Assembly (NCBI GenBank): GCA_910575265.1
Contig: CAJTEA010000009.1
Span: 1-64,000, forward strand
Reading direction: 5' to 3'
Source: Oscillospiraceae bacterium
GTDB lineage: Bacteria > Bacillota > Clostridia > Oscillospirales > Oscillospiraceae
Length of the DNA stretch: 64,000 bases
Notes under the pieces: model-generated
Database searches by the model: none
The model's input: the letters and a program-made list of their open reading frames with translations, nothing else
What the model was told of the DNA's origin: nothing
Position numbers and translations under genes: made by a program
Shown: positions 44,168-52,471 of the stretch, piece by piece
Numbering within the stretch: position 1 is the first letter of the stretch
How the letters are laid out: each line of letters begins with the position of its first letter

Positions 44168-45160
44168 TCACCCCTCCTTTCCGATTTCCCGATGGAACGC
44201 AAGCCGCACCACCAGGAACAGCAGCGCGATCACACCGGCAGCGCCGGCATAATAGGCAGGGGAAATGTCTGTTCCGAAATAGGCATTTTTCAGGCCCATA
44301 TAGACGTGATAGAACGGATGATAGCCGATCCAGTCAAATTTGATGGAGGTGTTGGCCGACAGGAACACCGGGGTAGCAGCAAAAATGGCGATCACCAGGT
44401 AGGCCAGCGTAAACTGACGGAAATCTTTCAGCAGCAGGGCGCAGAGCAAACCCAATAAGGCCATCATCAGGGACAGGATGGCCGTCTGGAGCAGGACCGC
44501 AGGCAGCACCGCCGCCCCATCCGCAAGCCCTACGTTCAGCAGAGTGAGCAGCACCGCAAAGGCCAGATCAGAGAGCAGGAACACCGCCAGCTTGGACAGG
44601 AGAAACAAATCTTTTCGCACCGGGAGAATGGCGTGGACACGAATGACCCCCATGCCCTTTTCCTTGAACAGTACGGCGGCGATGCCCAAAAATCCCACAG
44701 CGGCCAGCTCAAAAAACAGCAGTTCACAGGTGATCTCTTTCCTCGCCTTTTGTTCCGGCGTGTTTGTACCCAGTACCGCCGGAGCGTGGCTGTCCGAAGG
44801 CCGCAGCAGGGACAGGGCGTAGTCGGCCCGGTGGCGGTCAACGTGTTCCGCCCCCTTGTAGAGTACCACCCGCACACCCCCGGCGCTGGCGTCCAGCCCC
44901 ACGCCGTTGGCGTCGGAGAGCAGGGTGGCGTCCATATCCTCCATAGAGGAAACAATCTGCACCAGGGGCGATTTTTCCGTCTGTATCCCGGTAGGGTCAT
45001 ACAGATACACGTTGTAGGGCGGCATCTGCATGAAGCGGATATAGCCCAGGTTCACATAGGCCGTATAGAGGACCAGAAAGCCAAGTGCCATCAAGAAAAA
45101 TTTCCCCGACACCAGCATCCGGCAGTCCTTTTTGAACAGGGCGCAAAAGCTTTTTCCCAT
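44168..45160 (-). CDS. ABC-2 type permease
   Basis: A 330-aa permease with the same layout as its neighbour: a membrane segment near 20-40, a soluble outer domain (about 45-150) and five or six membrane segments. The start codon overlaps the ATPase stop. The two permeases probably form a heterodimer. Confidence 0.82.
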   Translation of the reverse strand: MGKSFCALFKKDCRMLVSGKFFLMALGFLVLYTAYVNLGYIRFMQMPPYNVYLYDPTGIQTEKSPLVQIVSSMEDMDATLLSDANGVGLDASAGGVRVVLYKGAEHVDRHRADYALSLLRPSDSHAPAVLGTNTPEQKARKEITCELLFFELAAVGFLGIAAVLFKEKGMGVIRVHAILPVRKDLFLLSKLAVFLLSDLAFAVLLTLLNVGLADGAAVLPAVLLQTAILSLMMALLGLLCALLLKDFRQFTLAYLVIAIFAATPVFLSANTSIKFDWIGYHPFYHVYMGLKNAYFGTDISPAYYAGAAGVIALLFLVVRLAFHREIGKEG

Positions 45161-46008
45161 CAGGACAGCCCCCTCCCTGTGTACTGGATGAACATATCCT
45201 CCAAGGTTGGCTCCTGGGAGTGGATGCTGATAATCTCGTCGTGGGCAAAGGGAATGCCCGCCTCCAACTCCGGTGCCTCAATGGTTTTTGTCTCCCGCTG
45301 TCCCCGGTACAGGTAGTCGACGACCACCCGGTGGCTGCTGTTTTTCTCCTTCAGACGCTTGGGCGTATCCAGGGCTACCAAATTTCCGTTGGAAATGAAC
45401 GCCACCCGGTCGCACAGCAAATCAGCATCCACCATGTTATGGGTGGTGACGAACACCGTCGTCCCCTTTTTTCGCTCCTGCTCAATGATCTTCCGGAACA
45501 GCACCGCCCCGGAGGGGTCCAGGCCGCTGGTGGGTTCGTCCAGAAACAACAGACGGGGGTTGCTTACCAGCGCCCGGGCCATGCTCACCCGCTGGCGCAT
45601 TCCCTTGGAGTAGGAGGACACCGGCTTTTTCAGAAAGTCCGGCTTAAATTCCAGCGCATCCAGCAGCTCCCTCACATCCCGCCGCTGCTCCCTGGGGTAG
45701 AAAGAGGCGAAGTAGTTCAGATTATCCACGGCGCTCAAATTGGCGTACAGGTAGGGAAACTCAAACAGGACGCCGATCTTCTGAAAAAATTCCTGGCCGT
45801 GGAGGTTGGAAATGTCCTGCCCGAACAGGGAAACCTTACCACCGTGGCCTTTTAATATCCCGGTGAGTATCTTTTGCGTTGTGGACTTCCCGGAGCCGTT
45901 GGGCCCCAGAAAGCCGAAAATCTCCCCGTCCTCCACGGTGAAGTCCAGGCCGTGGAGGGCCTGCTTGTCTTTGCCATAGGAGAACGTCAGGTTTTTAACC
46001 TCGATCAC
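45160..46008 (-). CDS. ABC exporter ATPase
   Basis: A 282-aa ATPase with Walker A GPNGSGKST (about 36-44), signature YSKGMRQRVSMARAL and Walker B LLFLDEPTSGLDP, then TTHNMVDADLL. The extra C-terminal region of about 60 residues is seen in Nat/drug-export ATPases. It starts with GTG at 46008, overlapping the stop of a 48-codon gene (GTGA), so it depends on translation of that small gene. Confidence 0.9.
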   Translation of the reverse strand: MIEVKNLTFSYGKDKQALHGLDFTVEDGEIFGFLGPNGSGKSTTQKILTGILKGHGGKVSLFGQDISNLHGQEFFQKIGVLFEFPYLYANLSAVDNLNYFASFYPREQRRDVRELLDALEFKPDFLKKPVSSYSKGMRQRVSMARALVSNPRLLFLDEPTSGLDPSGAVLFRKIIEQERKKGTTVFVTTHNMVDADLLCDRVAFISNGNLVALDTPKRLKEKNSSHRVVVDYLYRGQRETKTIEAPELEAGIPFAHDEIISIHSQEPTLEDMFIQYTGRGLS

Positions 46009-46151
46009 TCGTCGTCACCCCACTTTCCACGCTGATCTTTTCCCTGCTGGCGCTTGGTCCACCACTTCATGAACTTGATCTTGAAGGGGATGGAGATGAC
46101 AAGCACCGCCCCAATCACCAGCCACCAGTACCACTGCAATCCTAAGAACAT
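46005..46151 (-). CDS. 48-aa membrane protein heading ABC operon
   Basis: The frame MFLGLQWYWWLVIGAVLVIS continues IPFKIKFMKWW and a basic-acidic tail ending GDDE. It has one membrane helix (about 8-24) and a cytoplasmic tail. AAGGAGGG precedes the ATG and its TGA overlaps the GTG of the ATPase, strong evidence that it is real. It lies directly downstream of the 11-nt repeats. Probable small subunit of the exporter; no family recognised. Confidence 0.75.
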   Translation of the reverse strand: MFLGLQWYWWLVIGAVLVISIPFKIKFMKWWTKRQQGKDQRGKWGDDE

Positions 46152-46195
46152 AAAAAACCCTCCTTACTTGTGATAAGGAGAGTTTAGATGGCCAG

Positions 46196-46235
46196 TGTGA
46201 AATTCGTGTGAGGCCGCTGTGAAATCCGTGTGAAA
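46196..46235 (-). promoter_or_regulatory. Four 11-nt direct repeats before ABC operon
   Basis: On the minus strand TTTCACA occurs at 46235-46229, 46224-46218, CCTCACA at 46213-46207 and TTTCACA at 46202-46196, each exactly 11 nt from the next. A possible -10, TAAACT, follows about 9 nt after the last copy. TTTCACA at 11-nt spacing resembles the PhoP-box type of OmpR-family sites. The kinase stop codon touches the first repeat. Confidence 0.75.
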
Positions 46236-47264
46236 TTATTCTGTGACAGGGATGGAGAACCAGAACCGCACCCCATCCGCCCGGTTTTCCGCACTGTAGG
46301 GCAGATTCTGCATGGACAGGATCTGTGCCACAATAGACAGCCCCAGCCCGGAGCCGCTGTACTGCGCACCGCTGTCCCGGTAGAATTTTGTCCAGATTTT
46401 AGGCAGGTCGTTTTCCGGAATGGGCCTGCCCTGATTGAAAATGGAGAAATGCAGCGTCTCATCGTCTGCTGTCAATTCCAGCCGCAAAACGCCGCCGGGG
46501 GATACATTTTTCCTGGCATTGACCATGAAGTTCTCCAAAACCTGCTCCATGCGCCGCCGGTCTGTCCACACAAAAGCCTTTTGCTCCGGCAGCTCATATT
46601 GCAGTTCAAAGTCGGTGTCCGGGGCGTCGATCAAAAGCCGCCCGGCTACTGTTTCCGCCAGCTCTACAAAGTCAAACCGGGAAATGTTCAGACTTGCGGC
46701 CCCGCTCTCCAATGCCGACAAGTCCAGCAGGGTCACGATCAGGCCATTCATGCGCTCCACTTCGGAAACGATCACTTGGGCGTATTTCTGCTTTTTGGCC
46801 TCATCCGCTTCGTCTTGCAGGCCTTCGGCATAAGCCCGAATGATACCCAGCGGGGTTTTCATTTCATGGGACAGGCTGTCCACCAGCTCCTTGCGCTCGG
46901 CCAGCGAGCTTTCCAGGCGGGCGAGTGTCTGCTGAAGGTTGTCCGCCATCGTATTCAGGCTGGCAGACAGTTCCCCAAATTCATCGGTTGAAGCAAGGTC
47001 GCAGGGGGAAGAAAAGTCCAGTCCGGCCATACGCTTCGCAGAGGTGTTCAGCTTGGAAATCGGCTTTGTGATGAAGCGGCCCATTAAAAAGTCGATTCCA
47101 AGCACCAGCAGAAAAACAAACCCCAGCCAGATCAAGAAAGAAACGTCCTCGCTGACAGGCAGTCCAGTGGACAGGATATAGGAAAATATCAACGCAACTC
47201 CCGCCAACTTGGAGAGCATTACAATCTTTTTCCGCACGGTGCGCAGGGAAAACAGCTCTTTCAT
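46236..47264 (-). CDS. Intramembrane-sensing histidine kinase
   Basis: A 342-aa kinase whose two membrane segments (about 18-33 and 42-60) are joined by a loop of only about 8 residues, then HAMP (61-112) and H133 in SLSHEMKTPLG. The ATP-binding domain has LENFMVNARKNV, FNQGRPI in place of the usual DNGxG box, and GSGLGLSIVAQI. Kinases with almost no outer domain often take their signal from a neighbouring ABC transporter, as BceS does. It overlaps the regulator stop by 4 nt. Confidence 0.9.
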   Translation of the reverse strand: MKELFSLRTVRKKIVMLSKLAGVALIFSYILSTGLPVSEDVSFLIWLGFVFLLVLGIDFLMGRFITKPISKLNTSAKRMAGLDFSSPCDLASTDEFGELSASLNTMADNLQQTLARLESSLAERKELVDSLSHEMKTPLGIIRAYAEGLQDEADEAKKQKYAQVIVSEVERMNGLIVTLLDLSALESGAASLNISRFDFVELAETVAGRLLIDAPDTDFELQYELPEQKAFVWTDRRRMEQVLENFMVNARKNVSPGGVLRLELTADDETLHFSIFNQGRPIPENDLPKIWTKFYRDSGAQYSGSGLGLSIVAQILSMQNLPYSAENRADGVRFWFSIPVTE

Positions 47265-47929
47265 GGCGTTACCTCAAATTTGTAGCCGGAGCGGATCAGT
47301 GTGACGATATGCCGCCCCTCGTCCCCCAGCTTTTGCCGCAGGGTCTTGATGTGGGTGTCCACGGTGCGGGTTGTTCCCTCGAAATCATAGCCCCAAACAC
47401 GGTTCAAAAGCTGCTCTCGGTTGAATATCTGCCCAGGGTTTGCCATCAGAAAGGCGAGTAGCTCATACTCCTTATGGGTCAAAGTAATCTCCTGACCGTC
47501 CAGATAGACCTTGTGCGCGTTGGGGTGGAGCATGATTTTTCCGGCGGTGATCGCTCCGGCAGAAGCGGGGGAGGAGCGGCGCAGCAGGGCGTTCACCTTT
47601 GCCAGCAGTACCTTGGGGCTGAATGGCTTTGTCATATAGTCGTCCGCACCGTAATCGTAGCCTTTCAGTTTATCGTCCTCCCCGCTTTTTGCTGTGAGCA
47701 TGATAATGGGCATATCGCTCATTTCCCGCGCCATCTCGCAGACGGAGAAGCCGTCCAAATGGGGCATCATCACGTCCAGGATCATCAAATCCATAGGATG
47801 ATTTTTCAGCGTAACGAGGGCGTCTATGCCATCGTCAGCGGTAAAGCAGGTATGCCCGCCCTTTCGCATATAGTCCGTGATGATGTCCCGCATGGCTGTT
47901 TCATCTTCGACAATCAGGATATTTGCCAT
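47261..47929 (-). CDS. OmpR-family response regulator
   Basis: A 222-aa regulator with E8-D9, phospho-acceptor D52 in ILDVMMPHLDG and K101 in MTKPF; the winged helix has TRTVDTHIKTLRQKLG and ends IRSGYKFEVTP. It is first in an operon with the intramembrane kinase. The 11-nt repeats just after the kinase gene are its likely target, which would make the exporter inducible. The ATG at 47929 follows GAGGGGAG. Confidence 0.93.
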   Translation of the reverse strand: MANILIVEDETAMRDIITDYMRKGGHTCFTADDGIDALVTLKNHPMDLMILDVMMPHLDGFSVCEMAREMSDMPIIMLTAKSGEDDKLKGYDYGADDYMTKPFSPKVLLAKVNALLRRSSPASAGAITAGKIMLHPNAHKVYLDGQEITLTHKEYELLAFLMANPGQIFNREQLLNRVWGYDFEGTTRTVDTHIKTLRQKLGDEGRHIVTLIRSGYKFEVTP

Positions 47930-47969
47930 AGTGCTCCCCTCGTCCCCGTAAATTTATGTGACAGCCCTG

Positions 47970-47998
47970 ATTATATTTCAAATGAAGCAAAAAGGCAA
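47970..47998 (-). promoter_or_regulatory. Promoter of RR-HK operon
   Basis: TTGCCT (47998-47993), 17 nt, TATAAT (47975-47970) on the minus strand, 41 nt before the ATG. Confidence 0.7.
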
Positions 47999-48120
47999 GA
48001 GACCATCAACGCCACATAAAGTGGGCTGCCCATTTGTGGGGACAGCCCGCTTCTAATCTCTATACATATCCGGCAAAAGGTGATAAAATAGAGTCACGCC
48101 TAAGAAATTGGAGGTCCGCA

Positions 48121-49827
48121 ATGAAAACAAGTGAAGAACTGCGCACCAGCCTGCGTGCCATCGACTGCGGAAGCTACCCTGCCTATAAATCTCTGGCGGG
48201 AAGCTGGTCTTTCGGTAAATACATGTTGCATATCGAACACGTCCAGGGCGATCCCTTCGCCGCGCCGTCCCAACTCAGCGTGACGGTGGACAGCCGGACA
48301 GCGGGTTTCCCCGCCGTCTGCTGGGAGGCCTCCTGGAACCGCACCGCCTTGGAGGACTATCTTCTCCGGCGCTTTGGCCGTCAAGCGGGGCGGTTCTCCC
48401 GCCAGGCCAAGGGCTCCGGAAAGAGCGGGGTGCTGGCAGTGACCATCCCCGGCCAGGAGGTGCTGGAGCGGACGGACTGTGAGGCGCGCTCCGGGCGCGT
48501 CACCCTGCGCTTTGAGGTGGGATTTCCTGCCAACGGGCGGACGATCAACGCCCGGGAATTGGAGAAGATCCTGTTTGATTTCCTCCCCGTCTGCGTGGAA
48601 CAGGGCCTCCTGTACGCCAGCACACCGAAGGAGGAAGTTGCGAAAGTCATTGCCCTGGCGGAGGACCAGCACTTTATCCGTACGGAGCTGGCCAAGCGGG
48701 GGCTGGCGGCCTTCGTGGCAGACGGCTCCATTCTCCCCAGGGAGAGCGGAGCCTCAGACCGGCCCATGAAGGACGCAGTGCCCTTCATGGCCCCAGACGA
48801 TCTGGCGATGACACTGGAACTGCCCCATCTGGGACTTGTCCGGGGTATGGGCATCCGCCGGGGGATCACCCTGATCGCCGGCGGGGGCTATCATGGCAAG
48901 TCCACCCTGCTGAAAGCGCTGGAGCGGGGCGTCTACGACCACATCGCCGGGGACGGACGGGAGTATGTCATTACCGACGCCACCGCCATGAAGATCCGGG
49001 CGGAGGACGGCCGGAAGGTGACGGATACGGACATCTCCCTGTTCATCAACCATTTGCCCAGTGGCCGGGATACCGCCCGCTTCTCTACCTTGGATGCCAG
49101 CGGCAGCACCTCCCAGGCCGCCAACATCACCGAGGCCTTGGAGTCCGGGAGCCGGCTGCTGCTGATGGACGAGGACACCTCCGCCTCCAACTTCATGGTC
49201 CGGGACGAGCTGATGCAGGCGGTAATCGCCCGGGAGCAGGAACCTATCACTCCCTTCCTGGAACGGGCGCTGGACCTGTGGGAGAAAGCGGGGATATCCC
49301 TGATCCTGGTAGTGGGGAGCTGCGGAGCCTACTTCCATATCGCCAGCCGGGTCATCCAGATGGATGCCTACCATACCAGGGATATCACCGCCCAAGCTAA
49401 GGCGGCACTGGTGGGCCGGCCTGTCCCCAGCCTGTCCGCGCCGAAGTTTCATCTGCCCAGTGGCGGACGGGTTGTTGACCTGTCTGGCACTCACCAGACA
49501 CGAAAGAACTACCGGGGCAATGGCTGCCGGCAAGAGCGGCTGAAGGTCAAGCGGTTCGGGAAAACCGCCTTCTCCGTAGGGGACCAGGAACTGGATCTGC
49601 GCTATGTGGAGCAGCTGGTGGATGCCGGGCAGACTCTGGCTCTGGCTTACATGGTGCGCTACGCACGGGAGCATCTGGCGGGACAGTCTGTGGAAGAAAT
49701 TTCAGCAGCGCTGCTGCGGCTGATGGAGTCAGAGGGCCTGGGAGCTGTCTGCGGCAATGCGGTTGTTCCCGCCGGCCTGACGCTGCCCCGGCTCCAGGAG
49801 ATTTTTGCGTGCTTCAATCGGTACTGA
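48121..49827 (+). CDS. ABC-class ATPase (PF09818-like)
   Basis: A 568-aa soluble ATPase of the 'predicted ATPase of the ABC class' group. Walker A is GGGYHGKST (254-262) and Walker B RLLLMDEDTSASNF (about 348-361); an N-terminal accessory domain (1-230) and a C-terminal domain flank it. A relative in trypanosomes binds RNA, but the bacterial role is unknown. The ATG at 48121 follows TGGAGG; an open extension to 48034 crosses the promoter region, where TGATAAAAT at 48081 could be a -10. Confidence 0.85.
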   Translation: MKTSEELRTSLRAIDCGSYPAYKSLAGSWSFGKYMLHIEHVQGDPFAAPSQLSVTVDSRTAGFPAVCWEASWNRTALEDYLLRRFGRQAGRFSRQAKGSGKSGVLAVTIPGQEVLERTDCEARSGRVTLRFEVGFPANGRTINARELEKILFDFLPVCVEQGLLYASTPKEEVAKVIALAEDQHFIRTELAKRGLAAFVADGSILPRESGASDRPMKDAVPFMAPDDLAMTLELPHLGLVRGMGIRRGITLIAGGGYHGKSTLLKALERGVYDHIAGDGREYVITDATAMKIRAEDGRKVTDTDISLFINHLPSGRDTARFSTLDASGSTSQAANITEALESGSRLLLMDEDTSASNFMVRDELMQAVIAREQEPITPFLERALDLWEKAGISLILVVGSCGAYFHIASRVIQMDAYHTRDITAQAKAALVGRPVPSLSAPKFHLPSGGRVVDLSGTHQTRKNYRGNGCRQERLKVKRFGKTAFSVGDQELDLRYVEQLVDAGQTLALAYMVRYAREHLAGQSVEEISAALLRLMESEGLGAVCGNAVVPAGLTLPRLQEIFACFNRY

Positions 49828-49941
49828 TACAGGCGGCAGCAAATTTCACGTTGAAAACCATACAATCGCTGGCAGATATTTTCTGCCATGAGCGCTTCCG
49901 GCAAGCACTCTCCTCGGTCGTTCGTCACAGTGATTTCCCCG

Positions 49942-50026
49942 CTCCGACATGTAGCTGGCACCCAGTGGGGCTACAAGAAGTACATGAATATGAAGCACTT
50001 AGAGGCTACCCTGGACGATGTCTCTA
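49942..50026 (+). pseudogene. IS256 transposase, extreme C-terminal fragment
   Basis: The frame reads LRHVAGTQWGYKKYMNMKHL and EATLDDVS, the end of an IS256-family transposase. Nothing of the gene precedes it. Its first 42 nt match, in inverted orientation with three differences, the end of the IS256 fragment at 59756. Bases 49828-49941 before it show no gene. Confidence 0.8.
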
Positions 50027-50039
50027 CTGCTGGCTCATT

Positions 50040-50519
50040 TTATTCTGCCGGAACAACATCATCTGCGTCAAAGCCACTTAAGCCTAATCCAGTTTTTAGC
50101 GCAGCAGCATTAGAAAAATGATATATCCCAACGGCATATTCTCCCGGCACACCATACTCAACCCGTTGTATTCCCTCTACTCTGAAGCATTTGGAAGTAA
50201 AATAGGTGTCCTCCAACATATTCCCGTAATAGGATGGCAAAGAATCACGAGTAAATTGTCTAACATATGAAAAAAACCAAAACGGATGCTCTTGATTTTC
50301 TATTGGAGCCGCTCGGTATAGCTAAACTTTTGGCCTGTCTTTTCTTTCATACTCGCTGCCGTCTATCGTTTCCAGAATTACAAATTCTGTTCCGCCATAC
50401 CGCTCCGATAACCATGTGAGAACTTCGTCCTTTGTTGCCAACGGTGTAAAGGCACTACAAGCGGACAAAAGCAAACTTGCCAAAAGCATAAGGCGGGCAA
50501 CCCGTTTCCACCTGTTCAT
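50040..50519 (-). pseudogene. Lipoprotein gene interrupted by one amber stop
   Basis: One frame of 159 codons starts at ATG 50519 with a lipoprotein signal (ARLMLLASLLLSACSAFTPL, Cys 21) and ends at 50040. A single in-frame TAG (about 50322-50324) splits it after GSEYERKDRPKV; the frame then continues LYRAAPIENQEHPFWFFSYV without shift. The flanking residues suggest TGG to TAG mutation. No family recognised. The region is AT-rich. Confidence 0.65.
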
Positions 50520-50964
50520 GGTATGCCCTCCAATCTGTGAAGCAACATGACCTCATTATAGCATACACAAGAGAAGACTTCCACTGCTATTGAGCAGTAA
50601 CGCTCAACGAGGCCGGTGGGCAGGATAGTCCCCTCTCGGCCTCGCTCCGTAAGCCGTTACCCTTGCGCCGCGCTCCCGTTCCCGTCCGCGCCGCCCTCCC
50701 GCACTGTCTGGGCGGTTTTGGCGGCGGGCTTTACCTCTTGCCGCCGTTCCCGCACCCTGTACGGGGGCTGTAGTGGTGTTCTGGGCGGTCAATCCGTCCA
50801 GTGTGCGGCGGCTGTGTTCGATGGCGATGGCATGTTCCTCGATCAGCCCATTAGGACTGTTCAGCAACTTCCGGTTCGCTGCGGTGCCAATTAGAAAACC
50901 AAAATGCCTATATTTACATTCAAAATAAAAGTACAGATATCCGTCGGGATATCCGTACTTTTAT
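50520..50964. other. Intergenic region, no supported gene
   Basis: A 264-nt open frame on the minus strand (50604-50867) is arginine-rich, lacks a ribosome site and looks like a GC-bias artefact. I see no RNA gene. The part up to 50600 is AT-rich. Confidence 0.5.
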
Positions 50965-51276
50965 CTATTTAAGCAGTTTAGGATAGTCTGTCTTCCCGTT
51001 TACCACACGATAGATGGTTACCGTATCATCAATGAGCCGGTAAACCGCAACATAGGTCTTTGTCAGCACCAGCTTCCGGTAGTTCAGCGCCGCCAGCTCC
51101 GGATCAGGGTGGATCGGCCCCAGCGTCGAAAAGTCCTGAAGCCGTCCGATCTGTTCACGGATGGAACGATAGATCTCCCTGGCAGACGCCGGGCCGGCCT
51201 GTTCGGCGTGGAACCGGACGATCCCCAGGATGTCCGTCTCCGCCGGATGCAGGTACGCCAGTTTATACCTTGCCAT
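50965..51276 (-). CDS. RelE/ParE-family toxin
   Basis: A 103-aa basic protein with the RelE/ParE fold pattern: YLHPAETDILGIVRFHAEQA, YRSIREQIGRLQDFSTLG and ending YRKLVLTKTYVAVYRLIDDT followed by VTIYRVVNGKTDYPKLL. Toxins of this family either cleave ribosome-bound mRNA or poison gyrase; which applies here is not visible. It overlaps the antitoxin gene by 14 nt. Downstream is a long spacer. Confidence 0.88.
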   Translation of the reverse strand: MARYKLAYLHPAETDILGIVRFHAEQAGPASAREIYRSIREQIGRLQDFSTLGPIHPDPELAALNYRKLVLTKTYVAVYRLIDDTVTIYRVVNGKTDYPKLLK

Positions 51277-51532
51277 TCAGCAGCGCCTCCACCTTGGCGT
51301 CCAGAGCCTCCTGTGTGACAGCCGGTGCCCCAGCCAGACGCGCCGCCTCCACCGCCAGGATGCTTGCCCGGTGCGCCAGCATCTTCTCCCGCTCCTCATA
51401 CGCCTCAATGCTCATATAAACGCCATCGGCCTCGCCCTTGTTGGTGATGAAGATCGGTTCGCCGGACTCACGGGCCAAAAGTGAGATCTGCAAATATTCG
51501 TTGCGCAATGCGGTGGACGGTCTGATTGTCAT
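51263..51532 (-). CDS. Phd/YefM-family antitoxin
   Basis: An 89-aa antitoxin. The N-terminus (STALRNEYLQISLLARESGE and PIFITNKGEADGVYMSIEAY) is the DNA-binding Phd/YefM domain; the C-terminal helix should neutralise the toxin. First gene of the toxin-antitoxin pair, with GGGGGAG before the ATG. Confidence 0.88.
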   Translation of the reverse strand: MTIRPSTALRNEYLQISLLARESGEPIFITNKGEADGVYMSIEAYEEREKMLAHRASILAVEAARLAGAPAVTQEALDAKVEALLNGKV

Positions 51533-51644
51533 ATCTGCTCCCCCCTGTGATTTTTATGCCCTTAGTATATCATCTTCCTGATAGATATGCAATCCCATAA
51601 AGGGGCGATCCGAAACAGCAGGATGAAGCACAGAGAAAAGAGAT

Positions 51645-51992
51645 CTACCGCTCCGTGATGTTCAGCCGCCGCAGGGAGGCTTTCAGCGCAAGAACGGTAT
51701 CGGTGATCAGCTTGACCTCCTCATCACCGCAATCCGCCACCAGCTCCCCCAGCCAGCTGTCCCGCACAGGCCGGGCCTGGGCGACCTCCATACACAGCAG
51801 CTCGTCCATGGAGCAGCCCAGAGCGTTGACAATATCCACCGTGACCTGAAGGCTGGGGATACTGTTGCCGGTCTCAATGTGGCTGATATGCGTGACCCCT
51901 ACCCCAGCGGCCTCCGCCAGCTTCTCCTGCGTCAGTTTTTTCTCCAGGCGTACCGCACGAATGCGCAGCCCAACCGTTTTATAGTCAATCAT
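51645..51992 (-). CDS. XRE-family transcriptional regulator
   Basis: A 115-aa repressor-type protein. The Cro/C1 helix-turn-helix occupies about 8-62 (LTQEKLAEAAGVGVTHISHI ETGNSIPSLQ), followed by a short dimerisation segment. It has an inverted repeat in its own leader (51997-52025), suggesting autoregulation and possible control of the plus-strand promoter at 52028. Confidence 0.87.
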   Translation of the reverse strand: MIDYKTVGLRIRAVRLEKKLTQEKLAEAAGVGVTHISHIETGNSIPSLQVTVDIVNALGCSMDELLCMEVAQARPVRDSWLGELVADCGDEEVKLITDTVLALKASLRRLNITER

Positions 51993-51996
51993 ACCG

Positions 51997-52025
51997 CAAG
52001 TATCCCCCGAATTTTTAGATACTTG
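51997..52025. promoter_or_regulatory. Inverted repeat, candidate XRE operator
   Basis: CAAGTATC (51997-52004) and GATACTTG (52018-52025), 8-bp arms, 13-nt spacer, between the XRE start and the divergent promoter. Confidence 0.5.
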
Positions 52026-52027
52026 TA

Positions 52028-52056
52028 TTGTAAGTGCAACTTGGCTATGTTATGAT
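52028..52056 (+). promoter_or_regulatory. Promoter divergent from XRE gene
   Basis: TTGTAA (52028-52033), 17 nt, TATGAT (52051-52056), 46 nt before the broken SLOG gene. Confidence 0.6.
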
Positions 52057-52101
52057 GATCTATAAGCGCAACAGACTTTACAGGCATAGTTACGGAGAAA
52101 A

Positions 52102-52362
52102 ATGAGTACCTGCTTTTTCATTGGTCACCGGGATGCTCCGGACAGCATACTCCCCTCCCTGTCCGCCGCGATAGAGGCACGCATCACGGAGGATGGCGTG
52201 GATCAGTTTGTAGTCGCAATTACGGAAGGTTTGACTCACTGGCGGCACAGGCCGTCCGGAAGGCGAAGAAGCAGCGCCCTCGCTGAATACCCGACACCAC
52301 CATCGTCCCAGGCTTTGACCTGGACGAACCCAGCAAACTCAACACGCCATAGGTGCGCATAA
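52102..52362 (+). pseudogene. SLOG-family gene, frameshifted and truncated
   Basis: The start, STCFFIGHRDAPDSILPSLS then AAIEARITEDGVDQFVV, is the opening of DUF1273/SLOG-type proteins that bind nucleotide-like ligands. The frame then shifts: the +1 frame continues NYGRFDSLAAQAVRKAKKQR, the expected next segment. A further piece (IVPGFDLDEPSKLNTP) ends at 52348 in another frame. The gene is broken and short. AGGAGA-like sequence is weak before the ATG. Confidence 0.65.
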
Positions 52363-52471
52363 CTCCCCCCTTAACCCCGCAAATCTTAACTTTTCGCCCT
52401 ATTTGCCGATAATAGATAAGAGGTTATATACCTGAACCATGCCCAGATTCCGGGAAGGGGAGGGACTGCCA

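Noticed and set aside
48021-48055. GGGCTG/CAGCCC hairpin before the ABC-class ATPase
   Set aside because: No T-run and no gene ending into it; too weak to call a terminator or regulator.
50604-50867. 87-codon arginine-rich minus-strand frame
   Set aside because: No ribosome site, no recognisable domain and composition typical of a GC-rich shadow frame.
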